Part shown: piece after piece, positions 44,721 to 56,659 of the stretch
How the letters are laid out: every line of letters begins with the position of its first letter
How positions within the stretch are numbered: the first letter of the stretch is position 1
From: Equus caballus
Lineage: Eukaryota > Chordata > Mammalia > Perissodactyla > Equidae
NCBI RefSeq assembly: GCF_041296265.1
Contig: NC_091693.1
Location: 6,481,001 to 6,545,000 of the forward strand
Direction: 5' to 3'
DNA: 64,000 nucleotides
Translations under genes and position numbers: made by a program
The notes under the pieces: model-generated
Seen by the model: only the letters and a program-made list of their open reading frames with translations
What the model was told of the DNA's origin: nothing
Databases searched by the model: none

Positions 44721-44829
44721 TGCCTTCACCTTCACCACCCACATGCAGTGCACCGTCGAGCCCTGTGCTGCTATCTCTAGAATGGGACTTGCATGCATCT
44801 GCTTTTCTCCAACTCCGCGCAGCCCTTAT

Positions 44830-45430
44830 GTCTCGCCTGGACCACTGCGAAGGTTTCTGACCTGGTCTTCATTCTCGTCCTCATCCCATCTGTTCGCACC
44901 ACAACCAGGGGGACCTTGGAAGGACGTAAACTGGATCATGTCATTGCCCTGAATAAAACCTTCCAGTGGCTTCCCATTCGGATCCCCTCCTCACGGCCTC
45001 CCAGGCCCTGTGCCATCCCGCCCCACCTCCCCCTCCAGGCTCCTCTGGGGCCATCCCGCCTTCACGGACATCGCTCTGCGGTCCCGGCCTCAAGCAGGCC
45101 CAGCTCTCGATCTGGGCACACGTTACTGTTTCCTCCACCCTGTGCCTGGCTGGCTCACCCCCTTCTTTTGGGCTTTCTCTCCAAGGCCATTCTGCAGAGA
45201 CGCGCTCTTGATGACAGCCTCCCCCCTTGGTATCATCTCCCACTGGGCTACGACAGCTTGATTTACATATTTGTCTGTTCATTTGTTTAGTGTGTGATTG
45301 TTCACTCCAGAGCCAGGAGCCCTTGACAGCTGTCACCATGTCTTTTATTCATTACTACATACCCAGGTACCTAAAACAGTACCTAGCACAGAATACGCAT
45401 TTGGTATTTGAAAAATAAATGAATGAATAA
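44830..45430 (+). mobile_element. L2 LINE, plus strand
   Basis: It contains the L2 interior (ACCTTCCAGTGGCTTCCCAT) and ends in the L2 3' terminus (GTACCTAGCACAGAATACGC, then AAATAAATGAATGAATAA). Confidence 0.8.
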
Positions 45431-45707
45431 CAGAAAGTACCTCTGATTTTCCACTATTATAAATAATGCTACAAGTACCATCCTTTTACATGAATTCTTG
45501 CACATCTGTACATTTCCTGAAAGTGATTCTGCTGTATTCAATGATAGACACATTTGAAACTTTTATAAATACTGACAAACTGCCTTCCCTGGCTGAATCA
45601 ACCCTCCCTCCCCCAACAGTCTGCAAGAGACCCATAACCCTGCCAATGAGGAAAAATACTAAAAAAATTGTTTCAAAGTTGACATGTAAAATTTAGTAGC
45701 TCAGTGC
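45431..45707 (-). mobile_element. Probable old LINE-1 fragment, minus strand
   Basis: AT-rich text resembling antisense old L1 3' sequence (ATTATAAATAATGCTACAAG; CTGACAAACTGCCTTCCCTG). It appears to continue after the MLT2 LTR at about 46,145. Confidence 0.5.
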
Positions 45708-46143
45708 GTTAGTCAGGGTCCTCCAGAGAAATAGAACCAATAGGATGTGTTTATACATAGGGAGATATTTATTTAAGGAATTGGCTCGTGTGATTGTGGT
45801 GGTTTGATGAGCCCAAAATCTGACGGAGGAGGCCGGCAGGCCGAAGACCTGGGAAAGAGTTGCAGTTCAAATCCGAAGTAGCCTGGCAAAGCAGGAAGAG
45901 CCCTTGTTGCAGAGGAAGTCTGAAGGCAGTCTGCTGGAGGTCGGCCTTTTATTCTACTCAGGTCTTCAACTGATTAGATGAGGCCCACCAATATTATAGA
46001 GCAAACTCTGCTTTACTCAAAGCCTACTGATTTAAATGTAAATCTCAGCCAAAAACAGCCTCACAGAAACATCTAGAATAATGTTTGTCCAAATATATGG
46101 GCACTGTGACCAGCCAAGTTGACACATAAAATTAAACATCACA
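45708..46143 (-). mobile_element. ERVL MLT2-type solitary LTR, fossil
   Basis: The reverse complement begins TGTGATGTTTAATTTTATGT, continues GTGTCAACTTGGCTGGTCAC, and ends with GGTTCTATTTCTCTGGAGGA and CCCTGACTAACGCA, the order of an MLT2 LTR. No internal viral sequence is present. Old, eutherian-wide family. Confidence 0.8.
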
Positions 46144-46600
46144 TTCAGTATTTAATTTTAATTTCTCAGATAAAAAGTGAAGGAGAAAATATTTGCACAT
46201 TGTACATAGTCATTTATGTTTCTTCCTATACTTGCCTTTTTCTTATTTGATTTCAGGAGTTCTTTGAATATTAGCACATAAACCCTCTATCGGTTAAATA
46301 TGTAGAAAGATAATGGTCTTTCACTTTGTTAATGATAATTTTTTCTATAGTTTTATATATTTATGTGCTCAAATTTGTCATTTCTTTGATGGCTTCCACA
46401 TTTATGTCATACTAGAAAAAAGCCTTCTCATTTACCAGGCTTAAAAATGGTCTTATATGAGACCCATGCAAATTCTATGGTTTTTAAAAGCATGTTTGAT
46501 CCTTCACATACCTGGGTTTTACGTTCGTTATCTCACTGTAACTCTTCCAAATGGATAGTCAGCTATCCCAACAGCATCTACTGAACACTGCACCCTTTCC
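46144..46600 (-). mobile_element. Probable old LINE-1 fragment, minus strand (continued)
   Basis: AT-rich sequence resembling antisense L1 (TCAGGAGTTCTTTGAATATT; TTTGATCCTTCACATACCTG). It is taken as the continuation of the 45,431 piece beyond the LTR. Confidence 0.5.
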
Positions 46601-46619
46601 CACACCGATCTGAAACGGA

Positions 46620-47352
46620 CTTGGGTTGCTTCATTACAAAGAATCCTCAAAATGGAATTTAAAGCAACAAGATATCATCATTCTTACTCATCCTATTAAC
46701 GAAAATGGTAAAGATTCAAAATATCCAGTATTGGTGAAGGTGCACAGAGATGGATACTCGTACACAGTTGGGGGAAATGTCAATTACCGAACATTTTCCA
46801 GAAGGTAATGTGGGACTATCTATCAAAAACTTTAAAGTACATCTCTTTGACCCAGCAATTATATCAATTACATATCTAATTGGAATCCACCTAACCACAA
46901 TACTCGGGTGTATTGATAGATATGGAGAGAGACAGATAGATGATAGAAGATATAGATAGGTGGGTACTCATTGATGCTGTGCCTGCTAGAGCAAAAGAAC
47001 TGCAAACTGTGAAAATGGACCCTAAATGGCTGCATAAATTTTAGGACGGTCCTAAAACATACCCTGTAGCCATCAGAAAGAATACAGTAATCTGTACATA
47101 CTTACAGGGAAAGATCCACACAAGGCACATTGGATGGTGAAAAATGAAGTTTCAGAATGACATACATAGTATGGTTCCATTTATGCATTTTTAAAACTAT
47201 GTATTTCTATAGGTACCTAGATGGTATAAACAGAACAGAGGTGACCTCTAGGAAGAGAGAAGTAAGTGTCGGAGGAGGGGCATTTCACATTTCACTTCTG
47301 TATTGTTGGATATATTTGTGCATTATTATGCATTTTTTCAAATTAAAGAAAT
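46620..47352 (+). mobile_element. Old LINE-1 3' part, plus strand
   Basis: TATTGGTGAAGGTGCACAGA, CTCTTTGACCCAGCAATTAT and TGACCTCTAGGAAGAGAGAA match the distal part of an old L1, ending in AAATTAAAGAAATAATAATG. A short GATA-rich run lies near 46,912-46,957. Confidence 0.7.
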
Positions 47353-50300
47353 AATAATGGAAGAACATTCACCACCTTGATTCTGACCAAGCTGGAACAG
47401 ATAATAGGGGACAGAGAGTCCGTGGCCTGAAAACTCACAGGGCCACCGTGACGTGTGCTGGGATCTTGGGGACACATCGTTGAACCCACTCAGGCCTCTG
47501 AGTGCCCACCCTGGAGCTGGGGAGGGGTGACATGCCTCAACTTCCCTCAAACCTCAGGCATGGAAAGCACGAGTGTTTCTCTAAGAAAAATGGGTGGGTC
47601 ACGGGTAGATGCGGGACTGCGAGCAGGGCAGGCCCCCCGGCAGATGCACAGGAGATGGGTGAGGAGGGTCTCATAACCCCCGACGTAGGGGCCAGCACAT
47701 GCCCTTGGACACTGCCATTTCTCCCACTGATATAATATAGAAAATGTACCCCAAAGGGTGAATATCAGGATAATCGCCCCCAGACAGAGCCCTATCTGAC
47801 CCGTTTCCTGTGAGCCAGGTACACAGACTCACCAGCAATGAGCTCAAAACACAGCCAACTTTCTGGCATTCTCTATCAGTGTCTCCCAAGACTGGTCTCC
47901 AGACACCCCCAAAAAGCCAGCACAGATTTTCCTTGAAATCAGAGGACTCCTGTGAGCCCTTGCCGGGCAGGGCGGCAGCCTTTGAGGGACAGTGTCCTAC
48001 CCTCTGGGGAGGAACCTCCTATCTCAACAGCTAGAGAGTGGAATTTAAAAATGGTAACTTAGGAAAAAAATCGTGCAGAGCCAAGGCTGTCCCTGCCGTA
48101 CCATGAGTCCAGCTCACAGGCGTCCTTCAACCGGGGAGAAGAGGTGAAGTCCTAACTAGTGCACCAGGCATCGCTCAAAACTCTGCTCTCCCTGGAGGTG
48201 GTGTCACGTATGGGAGCGTGACTCTTTCGTCCTGTGGCTGAAAAGAGGGAGAGTGTTGCACCAGCCTGTGAGGTTGTCCGGCAAATAAGCACAAGAGCAG
48301 AGGTGGCGGAGCGCTTCAGTCTGGCAGAGATTTTCCCTGTGGACGGGCTCTTCGCCTTGTAAATAATCTTGAGGGTTGGCATCACTGCGCTTTCTTTACA
48401 GGCAACAGCACTGAGGATCATGTCTGTGAAATGAATACAGGTTATAAAAAGGGGACCCGGTTTTAGTTTCAGCCAAGAACAATCCACAGATCCCGCCGTC
48501 ATGGGAGGTGTTAGACCATCCCTGCAAACTGCAAACTGGTTTTATCAGCACGAACTTAAGACTCACCTCTAGGCCAGATAGAAGGAGCTGGAATGCGGAA
48601 GAGGCAGATTGTAGGGACTGTTCTGGAATGCTATGGGTGTGCTGTGTTCCGACCCCAGTGGGAAGCAGAGGGAGAGCTTCCTGCTCACCGATGAGATGCA
48701 CAATAAAGACACTTCCCGACAGCCGCTGGCAGAGCTCTCCATGCCCCTGAAGTTCAGAAGACACAAGGGCTGGCACCAGACGTGTGCTGCGAGAAATCAA
48801 ACGTGAGAGGCTCGCTGGGCCTGGTGGAGCAAAACAGGAGAGGAGGCTGTGTTGGGAACGAGCTGCTGTTCCAGCCACAGTGGGACAAAGGTGCATGGCT
48901 CCCTTGGACCAAAGGCCGGCCCTTTGCTGAAGAGCGAGCCTGGAATCATTTTATAAATGATCTCACCCGGAGGTCAGCCTGGAGGAGCAGTGAATCCCAC
49001 GGAAAGGACGCCCAGGGCTGAGAGGGGGCTGAATGTGGCCAAGGAGAGGAGGCGCTCCACATCCAAGGGAGACGCAGGGGAAGCTGGGGAGCTCCGAGAA
49101 TCTGCGGAAGGTCCCCTTGGGAGAATGGTCGGCAGTGGACGTCTGCCCCATGCAGAGGGCAGACTCCAGCCCATAACTGAACCAGGCCAGCTAGACATTC
49201 GCTGCCCCTCACGCCTCCTCTCTGCTCACAGGGCGGGGCCCTAGGTGGGTCCAAAGCAGCAGGTAATGAGTGGAAGAGGAGATGGGACAAGATGGAGCAA
49301 AGAAAGAGAAGTTCGACTGTGCCCACCCCTCCTCCACGGGCTGAGAGAGGGAAGCAACGCAGAGCTGGGAGGGAGAAGCATTACTTGGAATAGAATTGAG
49401 AATTTCGATATTACCCTGGCCTGGAGCGATCTGATTATTAAACTGGACTGGATTTTCTATTATCTGAGAAGCCATGGCGCGCACGGAACGATGCCACAGG
49501 AAGAAGGAGTGCGGGGGCACAGTAAAGTCAGGGTTTACTTGCGTCTTGTCAAGTCCAGCTGGTTCACTAACGTGGTAATGTTCAATTTGAGACGGCCTCA
49601 GCGTGCAGCAATATGTCTCTGTGGCATTCGGCATCTGCACGACATCGAGGGCAGCTCTTGGCTCCTGAACCCAATTGCCTGTGTGGGAGGGGCCGCTGCC
49701 CGAGAGCGGATCCTGCTCCCAGAGCATCGCAGCCCTGGATCATCTGCCTACGCCAGGGCCGAGCACAGCGCCGGCCTGGAGGGCATCTGGCCCAGGCCTC
49801 ACAATTACTCTTCGGACATGATCCCCAAACAAGGTTAAACACACAGTGGCAGGAACAGCTTGGCAGGACCCGACTTTAAACCCATGGCCCATCTCTGACT
49901 CTACCCTGTAATGCGTTCTGTCAAAAAACAAATAAAATCCTAAACCTATTTTGTGAATAGTACAATCACATTTCTTATTTTGTGTCAAGAATGCTGCGCT
50001 ACTGTTATAATCCCATTTTGGAGTTTTATCACTTTTTTTTCATATCCTGGGAACCTCAAAAAATGGAAGTGATCTGAGCTGCCCTGACCTTGGAGAGGCC
50101 CTGCTGGAAGGACGCTGATCGTCCTTCGGTTGCCTAGCATCTAAATGCCTCCCCATGTTTAGCCAACTGCCCACGTAGGACTCTTGGTGGGAAGCAGAGC
50201 CTGGCTCCCACTCGAGAAGCTGATAATGCTGGGCCTTGTTTTCCGAGCCTGTCTCCTCTGTTGCCAGTCGGGCACTCCTGCCCAAATTCTGAATCTCACT

Positions 50301-51050
50301 ACATCTGTGGCATGACTTTGAATGTGGTCTTGGCTGCACAGCTTCCTTTATTCTCCAAGCCTGGCTCTCCAGCCTTCCTGGCAAATCTCTGAGCTATCCA
50401 ACATCTTATCATGGAATCCCTAAATGAGCCAGGGTTGGCCTCTGTTGCAATTAAGAACCATCGTGGAGACACTGTCCAGCACAATGATTACGAGCTAAGA
50501 GAGCCTGCATTCTGTTCAGATGTGCTCAGTCCACGAGTAATCAGAAAAATGAGACTGCATGAAAACAGCACAGAGAGCTTGATATCCACGCAGCCAGGAA
50601 AAACCCAGAAGCCGGATAACGCCAAGTATGGGTGGGGATGTGGCTCAGAGATCCAGTGGCTGGGAGGCTGGTAGCTCTGCCCTTCTTCTTTTTATGTCTA
50701 CTTTGGTCCTATCCACTCTCCCGTCTGGGGCAGCCCAAAAGGCGGACAGGCTGTGGCTAGGCGATGTGGCCACGCTGCTGGCCGCTTACTCAGACTATCT
50801 CGTCTTGATCGTAGGTGTTCACTGTGATGAGCAGCACAGCTCATAATAAATGCTCAATAAATGCTAGCTGTGAATATATTTCTTGCCTTTAATTTATTTT
50901 TTGAGTAAGATTACACACACACAGAAAATTTCTTTTAACGGTACAGACGGATATATGGAGAAAGGTAGGCTTTTCCATTCTACCCCAACACCCAGTTCCC
51001 CCCTGAGACAAACCACCGCTGACAGTTTTGTGGGCCGCCCTTCCCTCTGT
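47353..51050. other. Largely unique intergenic sequence
   Basis: About 3.7 kb with no recognisable gene. A MIR- or L2-type end is seen at about 50,790-50,870 (AATAAATGCTCAATAAATGC). The 197-codon frame at 49,245-49,838 shows no domain, no signal peptide and no codon pattern that I would call a gene. Confidence 0.45.
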
Positions 51051-51059
51051 GTACTCCTC

Positions 51060-51485
51060 GCCCAGCATCCAGAAGGGTCCTTAGGAAATGTGAAGCAGAT
51101 GACATCACGCCTCTGCCCATCGTGCTCCGGCTGTCACTCTACCTCCTGACCCCGGCCACGAGGCCACACACTGTCTGGGCCTGCGGACACTCTGACCTCG
51201 TTCCCACAACTCTCCCCTCACTCCATCCCCTTGCAGCCACTCTGGCGTCCTGACCTCCTCCTCCCCCTGTGGCTGTGCTCAGGGCTTGCGGTCCCTCTGC
51301 CCGGAAGGCCCCGACAGCCTCACACCTCGTGCTCTTCCTTCTTGCAGGTCTGTGCTAAAAGGTCACCTTCTCTGAGGGCCTTCTCAGCCTGCCCTTGCTC
51401 TCTGCCCCGGACCCTGCCGTTCCAGTCTTTGTCTTCCTAGCGCCAGCCCAGCCCCGGCTTCATATTACGTATCTGTTTATCAATC
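51060..51485 (+). mobile_element. L2 LINE fragment, plus strand
   Basis: L2 interior order is visible: CAGATGACATCACGCCTCTG, ACTCTGACCTCGTTCCCACA, CTCTGCCCGGAAGGCCCCGA and AAAAGGTCACCTTCTCTGAG. Confidence 0.75.
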
Positions 51486-51689
51486 TATGCCTGTCTTGCC
51501 GCCATCAGACGTCAGCTCTGCAAAGTGCGGGCTGTTCACCGCCCACTCCCCAGTGCGAGTAACTGCTGTGCCCTGGGGGCAGCTCTGGAAAGACCCCCTG
51601 AGTGAATGCACGGGGTGCGTCCCCTTCTCTTGACAACCGCTCTTCTTATGTCTTGCTGTTCTCAGTTCACAGTACATCCTGGAGTCTGA

Positions 51690-52240
51690 TTTACATTGGC
51701 TATGTAGCTCTGCCTCATTCTTGGGAACAGATACGTGGTATTTCCACTGATTGATGCCCCATGGCTTGTATTTAACCAGACCCTTTACCGAAGGACCTAG
51801 GTTGTCACCAGTCTTTTACTAGAACAAAAAACAGCGTGATGAACACACTTCTTTGTGCACATGGGAAAGCACATTCATACAATAAACTCATAGATGTCAA
51901 CTTGTTGGGTCAGATGGTATGGGATTTTTTTTTTTTAATCCACCTGAGCTAACATCTGTTGCCAATCTTCTTCTTTTTTTTTTTCCCCTTCTCCCCAAAG
52001 CCCCTCAGGACATAGTTGTATATTCTAGTTGTGAGTGCCTCTGGTTGTGCTCTGTGGGACGCCGCCTCAGCATGGCCTGATGAGCAGTGCCATGTCCATA
52101 CCCAGGATCCGAAGTGGCAAAACCCAGGGCCGCCGAAGTGGAGCACGCGAACTTAACCAGTTGGCCATGGGGCCGGCTCCAGGATTTTTAAGTTTGAAAG
52201 ACATCATCAAATTGCACCCCCCAGAGAAGGGTCCCAAGTA
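51690..52240 (-). mobile_element. Old LINE-1 3' fragment, minus strand, split by an ERE
   Basis: TTGTCACCAGTCTTTTACTA and CAACTTGTTGGGTCAGATGG resemble antisense L1 3' text. The piece resumes after the ERE (AGACATCATCAAATTGCACC). Confidence 0.55.
51931..52180 (-). mobile_element. ERE1-type SINE, minus strand
   Basis: The reverse complement starts GGAGCCGGCCCCATGGCCAA and includes the GGGGCTTTGGGGAGAAGGGG segment and A-rich tail. Short direct repeats GGGATTTTT and AGGATTTTT flank it. The B box is partly decayed. Confidence 0.88.
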
Positions 52241-52249
52241 ACAAGGGGA

Positions 52250-52700
52250 GAGAGAGGATAGGAGATGAGGTCAGAGAGCGAGAGGGGCAGGAAGCTGACA
52301 CAGTGGAACTTGGAGGTCACTGGAAGGACTGGGGCTCTAACGAGAGAGGTGAGGAGACTATGGGATTTTGAGCAGGAGGGACGTGACTACTTACGTTTTA
52401 GAAGGACCATTCTGGCTGCTATGTGGAGAAGAGACCGAAGAGGGCAACAGCAGAGGCAGGGGGACCAGACAGATTACTCGGGAACACAGGTGAGAGATAG
52501 CAGTGAGAGCCTGCGCAGGGTGGTGGCAGCAGGTATGCTGAGAAGCGGTTGGATCTGGGATCTGTATTGAAGGGAGAGTGGAAAGGATTTGCTGATGGAG
52601 TAAATGTCAGAGAAGGAGAAGACTCAAAGATACCCTGCAGGTGTTTGGTCTGAGCAACTGGAAGGGTGGGGTGGCAGAGTCTGGGTACCCTGGGGTCTCA
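52250..52700 (-). mobile_element. L2 LINE fragment, minus strand
   Basis: Antisense L2 interior: GGAGATGAGGTCAGAGAGCG, TTTTAGAAGGACCATTCTGG and GTCTGAGCAACTGGAAGGGT. Same family as 19,246-19,915. Confidence 0.65.
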
Positions 52701-53279
52701 CTCCCCAGATGTTGGAAGCGAGAGCCTGGAGAGGCGGCAGCTGGTGGAGGGGCGGCATCTAGAAAACCTCAATTTCCTAACAGATGAGGTTTCTTGATCT
52801 TAGACTGTCTGTGTGGTTTCAAAGGAGTCCAGTTGAACTGCAGTGGGCTGAGCTGAATGGGGGCCCCAGACAAAAGGCAAAGGGGAGGAGTGCCTACCTC
52901 GAACCCAGTCCCCTGGTTGGGCCCGTGTCCCTCCTTCCCTCTGCCTCCCCTGTTGGGGCATGCTGCTGTATGTATGGCTGGACACCTCTGTTCTCTACCA
53001 TCTTAAAACGTTTCCCACTCGTTCTGTTTGTAGCATCCCCATATCTGACCTTCACCCCATCTGTCATTGCTGGATGCTGAGGAGCACAGCCAAGGCTCTG
53101 TGTCGCCCAGATTTCGGGAGGGCTCTGAACCAGAAGGGGGCTGTCACGTTCTGACTGGCTGCAGCAACTTCTCAGGACATAATAAAGACCAGGAGAGGAA
53201 GACAAGATCCACGGATGAGCTAACCATCATCCGAGGGCAAACAGCTCCAGAGAAGAGTCAGCTCTCAGCTCACTCCCGC

Positions 53280-53620
53280 GTCCTCCTTCACAGCCTCAAG
53301 GCTGTGCAGCCTGCCCTGTCCTCTACGCCCAGCCACACTGGCCTGCTTTCTGTTCCTCCGACACAGCGCACTCGTTCCCACCACGGGCTTCGGTACTTGC
53401 TGTTGCCTCCACCTGGCACGCTCTTCACATGCTGGCTCCTTCTCATTGGTTCACATACTCCTCCTCAGCCCAGGCCTTCCCTGGGAGCCCTACCTACAAA
53501 AAGCCCCATGCCAGTCTCTCTCTCTCGATCTCCCTTTTGGCTTCCTCCCTTCACTTGGAATTACCTGGCTTGCTTGTTTACTGTCTGTCTTGTGCACTCA
53601 GGTCCCCGCACCTGGAGCAG
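53280..53620 (+). mobile_element. L2 LINE fragment, plus strand
   Basis: CACACTGGCCTGCTTTCTGT and CACCTGGCACGCTCTTCACA are L2 interior landmarks. Neither end of the element is preserved. Confidence 0.7.
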
Positions 53621-56109
53621 AGCCCTGCACAGAGCAGAGACTCAGGGCAATCGATAATGGGGAGCAGAGCGATGGTGAAAGGTGCAGCATCGTAGAGAGG
53701 AATCTCACTTGTATAAATTAGTGTGCATGAACCTGAGGCCTCACTTCATGGGGTTAGACGTGAGATGTTGCACAGCCTGCTCCCATGGTGCAGCTGTCTG
53801 TGCTGTCAATGGAGCCTTCTGACTCTGTGAAGCAACTTAGTCTGAATTCCCCTTTCTGTCTCGGTGACCCTAGAACCTCGTCACCAAGAATGTCCCAATG
53901 CTGGTAACTCGGGTGACAGAACGGAGATAAGAGAAGGCAAAAAGCACAGGTTCTGACCTCCTCTTTGCTTGTGTCGTCAGTCCTGGCACCTGCTGGAGGA
54001 GAGGATTCTGCGGCTCTGTTCCTGGCTCTGCATGGCTGGGGATTGGGAGGGAGAAAGAGGCCCCTCCGAGAGCCTTTTAGGATAATGAGAGTGGCCCTAT
54101 CCAACAATCTTCGCCTTCCCTCTAAGTTTCTATTTCTCAATCAAATGAATGCAGACAGTGGCACAAATTGACTTGGTAGAGAACAAAAGATAATTATGTT
54201 GCCTTCATCCCATGTGTGTCAAGCACTGAAACCACATCCCGCTGCCCATTTCAGGACAGGCCCCGTGTGGGTTAGGGAGGGCCAGCCTGCAGGGGCGGGA
54301 GACCACTCCGGTGCCAGGTGGGGAGCGATGAGCTAAGTGAGAGGAGATCCTTTCTGGAGGAGACACTAGGCTGAGGGTCACTCTTCCCGGATCAGGGGAA
54401 GGATGAGGGTGCCTGTTGGCAGGGTCAGACAGCCAGCGCAAGACACACATTCCCCAGGAAAGGTAAAGCGTCCCCTGTGAGTGTCCACGTCTTCATGCGT
54501 CTGCCTCGAGACACCACCAGGGAGCAATGCACACCCCACACAGGTTGGTGAGGGGACAGTGAGAAGAGAGAGGAGCCCAGGCAGCGTGCAGCCCAGCAGG
54601 GAAGAAACGAGCAGGAGGGGGCCCAGAGCCCAAGCTGTCCTGGCAGCAACATGGACTCAGGATAGTCTGAGTCCAAGGAGAAACGTTTGTAAGAATGGAC
54701 CTGATGGACCAAAGGAAGTCAGGCCACGCTTAAGATACTAACAAGTTTCAGCTGGAGCCCCCTGGAAAGTGAACAGGAAACTGACGGGGTCTGTGGTCTT
54801 GAGAGAAAAGATGGGGGAGGAAGTGGGGGAAAAGAGCAGAGGGAGCAGGAAGTGGCTGAGTGTGCAAAATTACCAGAATAATTGCCCGTGGAAAGGAAGT
54901 GGAAGGAGGAGAGGCCCAAAGGAACAAGTGTGATCTGGATTCTGAGAGAAATCAGCTTGGTGGGGACAGAAGTTGATGGGAGACCCAGAGGGTCAAGCTC
55001 AACTGGTGACCTTCCTCTTTTTGACCACTTAAGTCTTCCAGATACAAAAGCCTGTTGTTCCTGGAAGAGAAAAAAGCTGTCTAGTTAGACAAGGCCCCAC
55101 CTGCTTCTGAGAAGTGACGCATTTGAAAGGCCATGCGGCTGCCTGCAGGAGAAGGCAGGGCCCCGACTTTGCTGTGCCGGTGAAGAGGCCGTCGGGATCA
55201 CAACCCAAGGAAGAGATGGGATGGAAGGAGTGTGTGTAGATAAACTCACAAAGAGGGAGCAGAGTGCGAGGTTTCCTCCCTAAGGAGGAGGGGCCCGAGG
55301 TCACAGAAATGGGAGACGAGCCAGGACAAGTCAATGGAGAGCCGGTGCTGGCGAGGGTCTGGGGGCAGGTGAGAGCAGGAGGGAGGGAAAAGGCGAGCTC
55401 AGTCCCCACAGGCGGGAATCTCCCATTTCGCCTGGCCCTACTTCCGAGATTCTCCGCTTCGGGGCTGGGACACGCAGGGGCCCCCAGCGCTTCATGCCAA
55501 GTAACAGACGGAGGAATCACGTTAGATTTTAAACATCCACTTTTTATTGATGAATTAGAGGAGATGACAGTTACTCTTGATCGACATAAATCTCACAAAC
55601 ATATGCTCTCTTCGGGGGGAGAGAAACGGTGAACTTGCAGGCAGCATCCTGGGAATTGTGGTGGTTCTGGTGAAATCATTGATTCTGTGGGGTGTGGAGA
55701 AAACAGGCTGATGCTGAGAGGACTTGGAGTGATTTTCCAGAGTCAAGGGACTGATCTGAGGCGTGGCCAGGACTAACCCCGGTCACGTGACCAGCTCAGG
55801 CCCCTTCTGTGACCCCACTCAAACCCACAGGCCTTCTCTGAATGGCTCAGCATGGAATCAAGAAGCTGGGCATCTGGGACCCACCTTGGGCTTAACCCAA
55901 TTCCCATTTTCAGAGGTGAAGCTGAGAATCTTGTGTTCAAGCCCAGTGACTTGGGGAGAGAAAAGAAAAACAGGCAAAGATAAGGTGAGAAAAAAGCCAC
56001 CGCCTGGCTGAGTGGAATTTGGAGAAACTCCGAGGCCGTCTTGGGCCTACTCCCTCTTTGTGATGGAGCGGCTGTCTCCATCCCTCAGTTCCTGGAGCCA
56101 TTCTTTGTC
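53621..56109. other. Unrecognised intergenic sequence
   Basis: Unique sequence without an identifiable gene or element. Chance frames of 60-163 codons on both strands show no conserved domain. Confidence 0.4.
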
Positions 56110-56245
56110 CACAGGTATTCGCTGAGCACCTTCTATGTGGCAGGCGCAGTTCTGTGCTGGGGACACAACGGGGAACAAGAGGGATGTCGTCACTGCCCTC
56201 ACAAAGTGCCATTTCTAGTGGGGACCTGGAGACCCCAGATCTTTT
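56110..56245 (-). mobile_element. L2 3' end, minus strand
   Basis: GTATTCGCTGAGCACCTTCT followed by GTCGTCACTGCCCTCACAAA is the antisense of the L2 3' terminus. Confidence 0.65.
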
Positions 56246-56289
56246 CCTGGGGGAGCTTCTAAGACATCAAAATTCTTAGGAGACTAATT

Positions 56290-56417
56290 CCTCCTTCCTT
56301 CTTTCCTTCCTTCCTCTTTTCTTTCCTCCCTTCCTTCCTTCCCTTCTTTCTTTCCTTTCTCCCCTCCTTCCTCTCTTCCCTCCTTCCTTCTTTCCTCCTT
56401 CCTTCTTTCCTCCTTCC
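56290..56417. repeat. (CCTT)n polypyrimidine tract
   Basis: About 128 bases of CCTT/CTTT repeat on the plus strand with no purine until GAGG at 56,418. The minus strand is a long purine run, likely length-variable and capable of triplex formation. Confidence 0.95.
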
Positions 56418-56659
56418 GAGGGTGGAAATGGAGGGGAGGACGGTGCTAAGGAAGTGGTTTGGTTGGGAAGCGAGGAGGCCTTCCCTCTCCATGGCGCACA
56501 GGAGCGGAACAGCACTCAGTCTGAAGAGACAGCAATAATCCCTCGGGGGAGCGGGGAGAGGAGACGCAGTGAAGTTGAGAATGGATTCCCTTGGGTTTGG
56601 GGCTGGGAAATCCACGGTCAGAGAGCATGCCGACAGCATCTTTTGTCTTTTGAGGAAGG

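Noticed and set aside
49245-49838. 197-codon plus-strand frame
   Set aside because: No start context, domain, signal peptide or splice structure supports it, and overlapping frames of similar size occur on the other strand.
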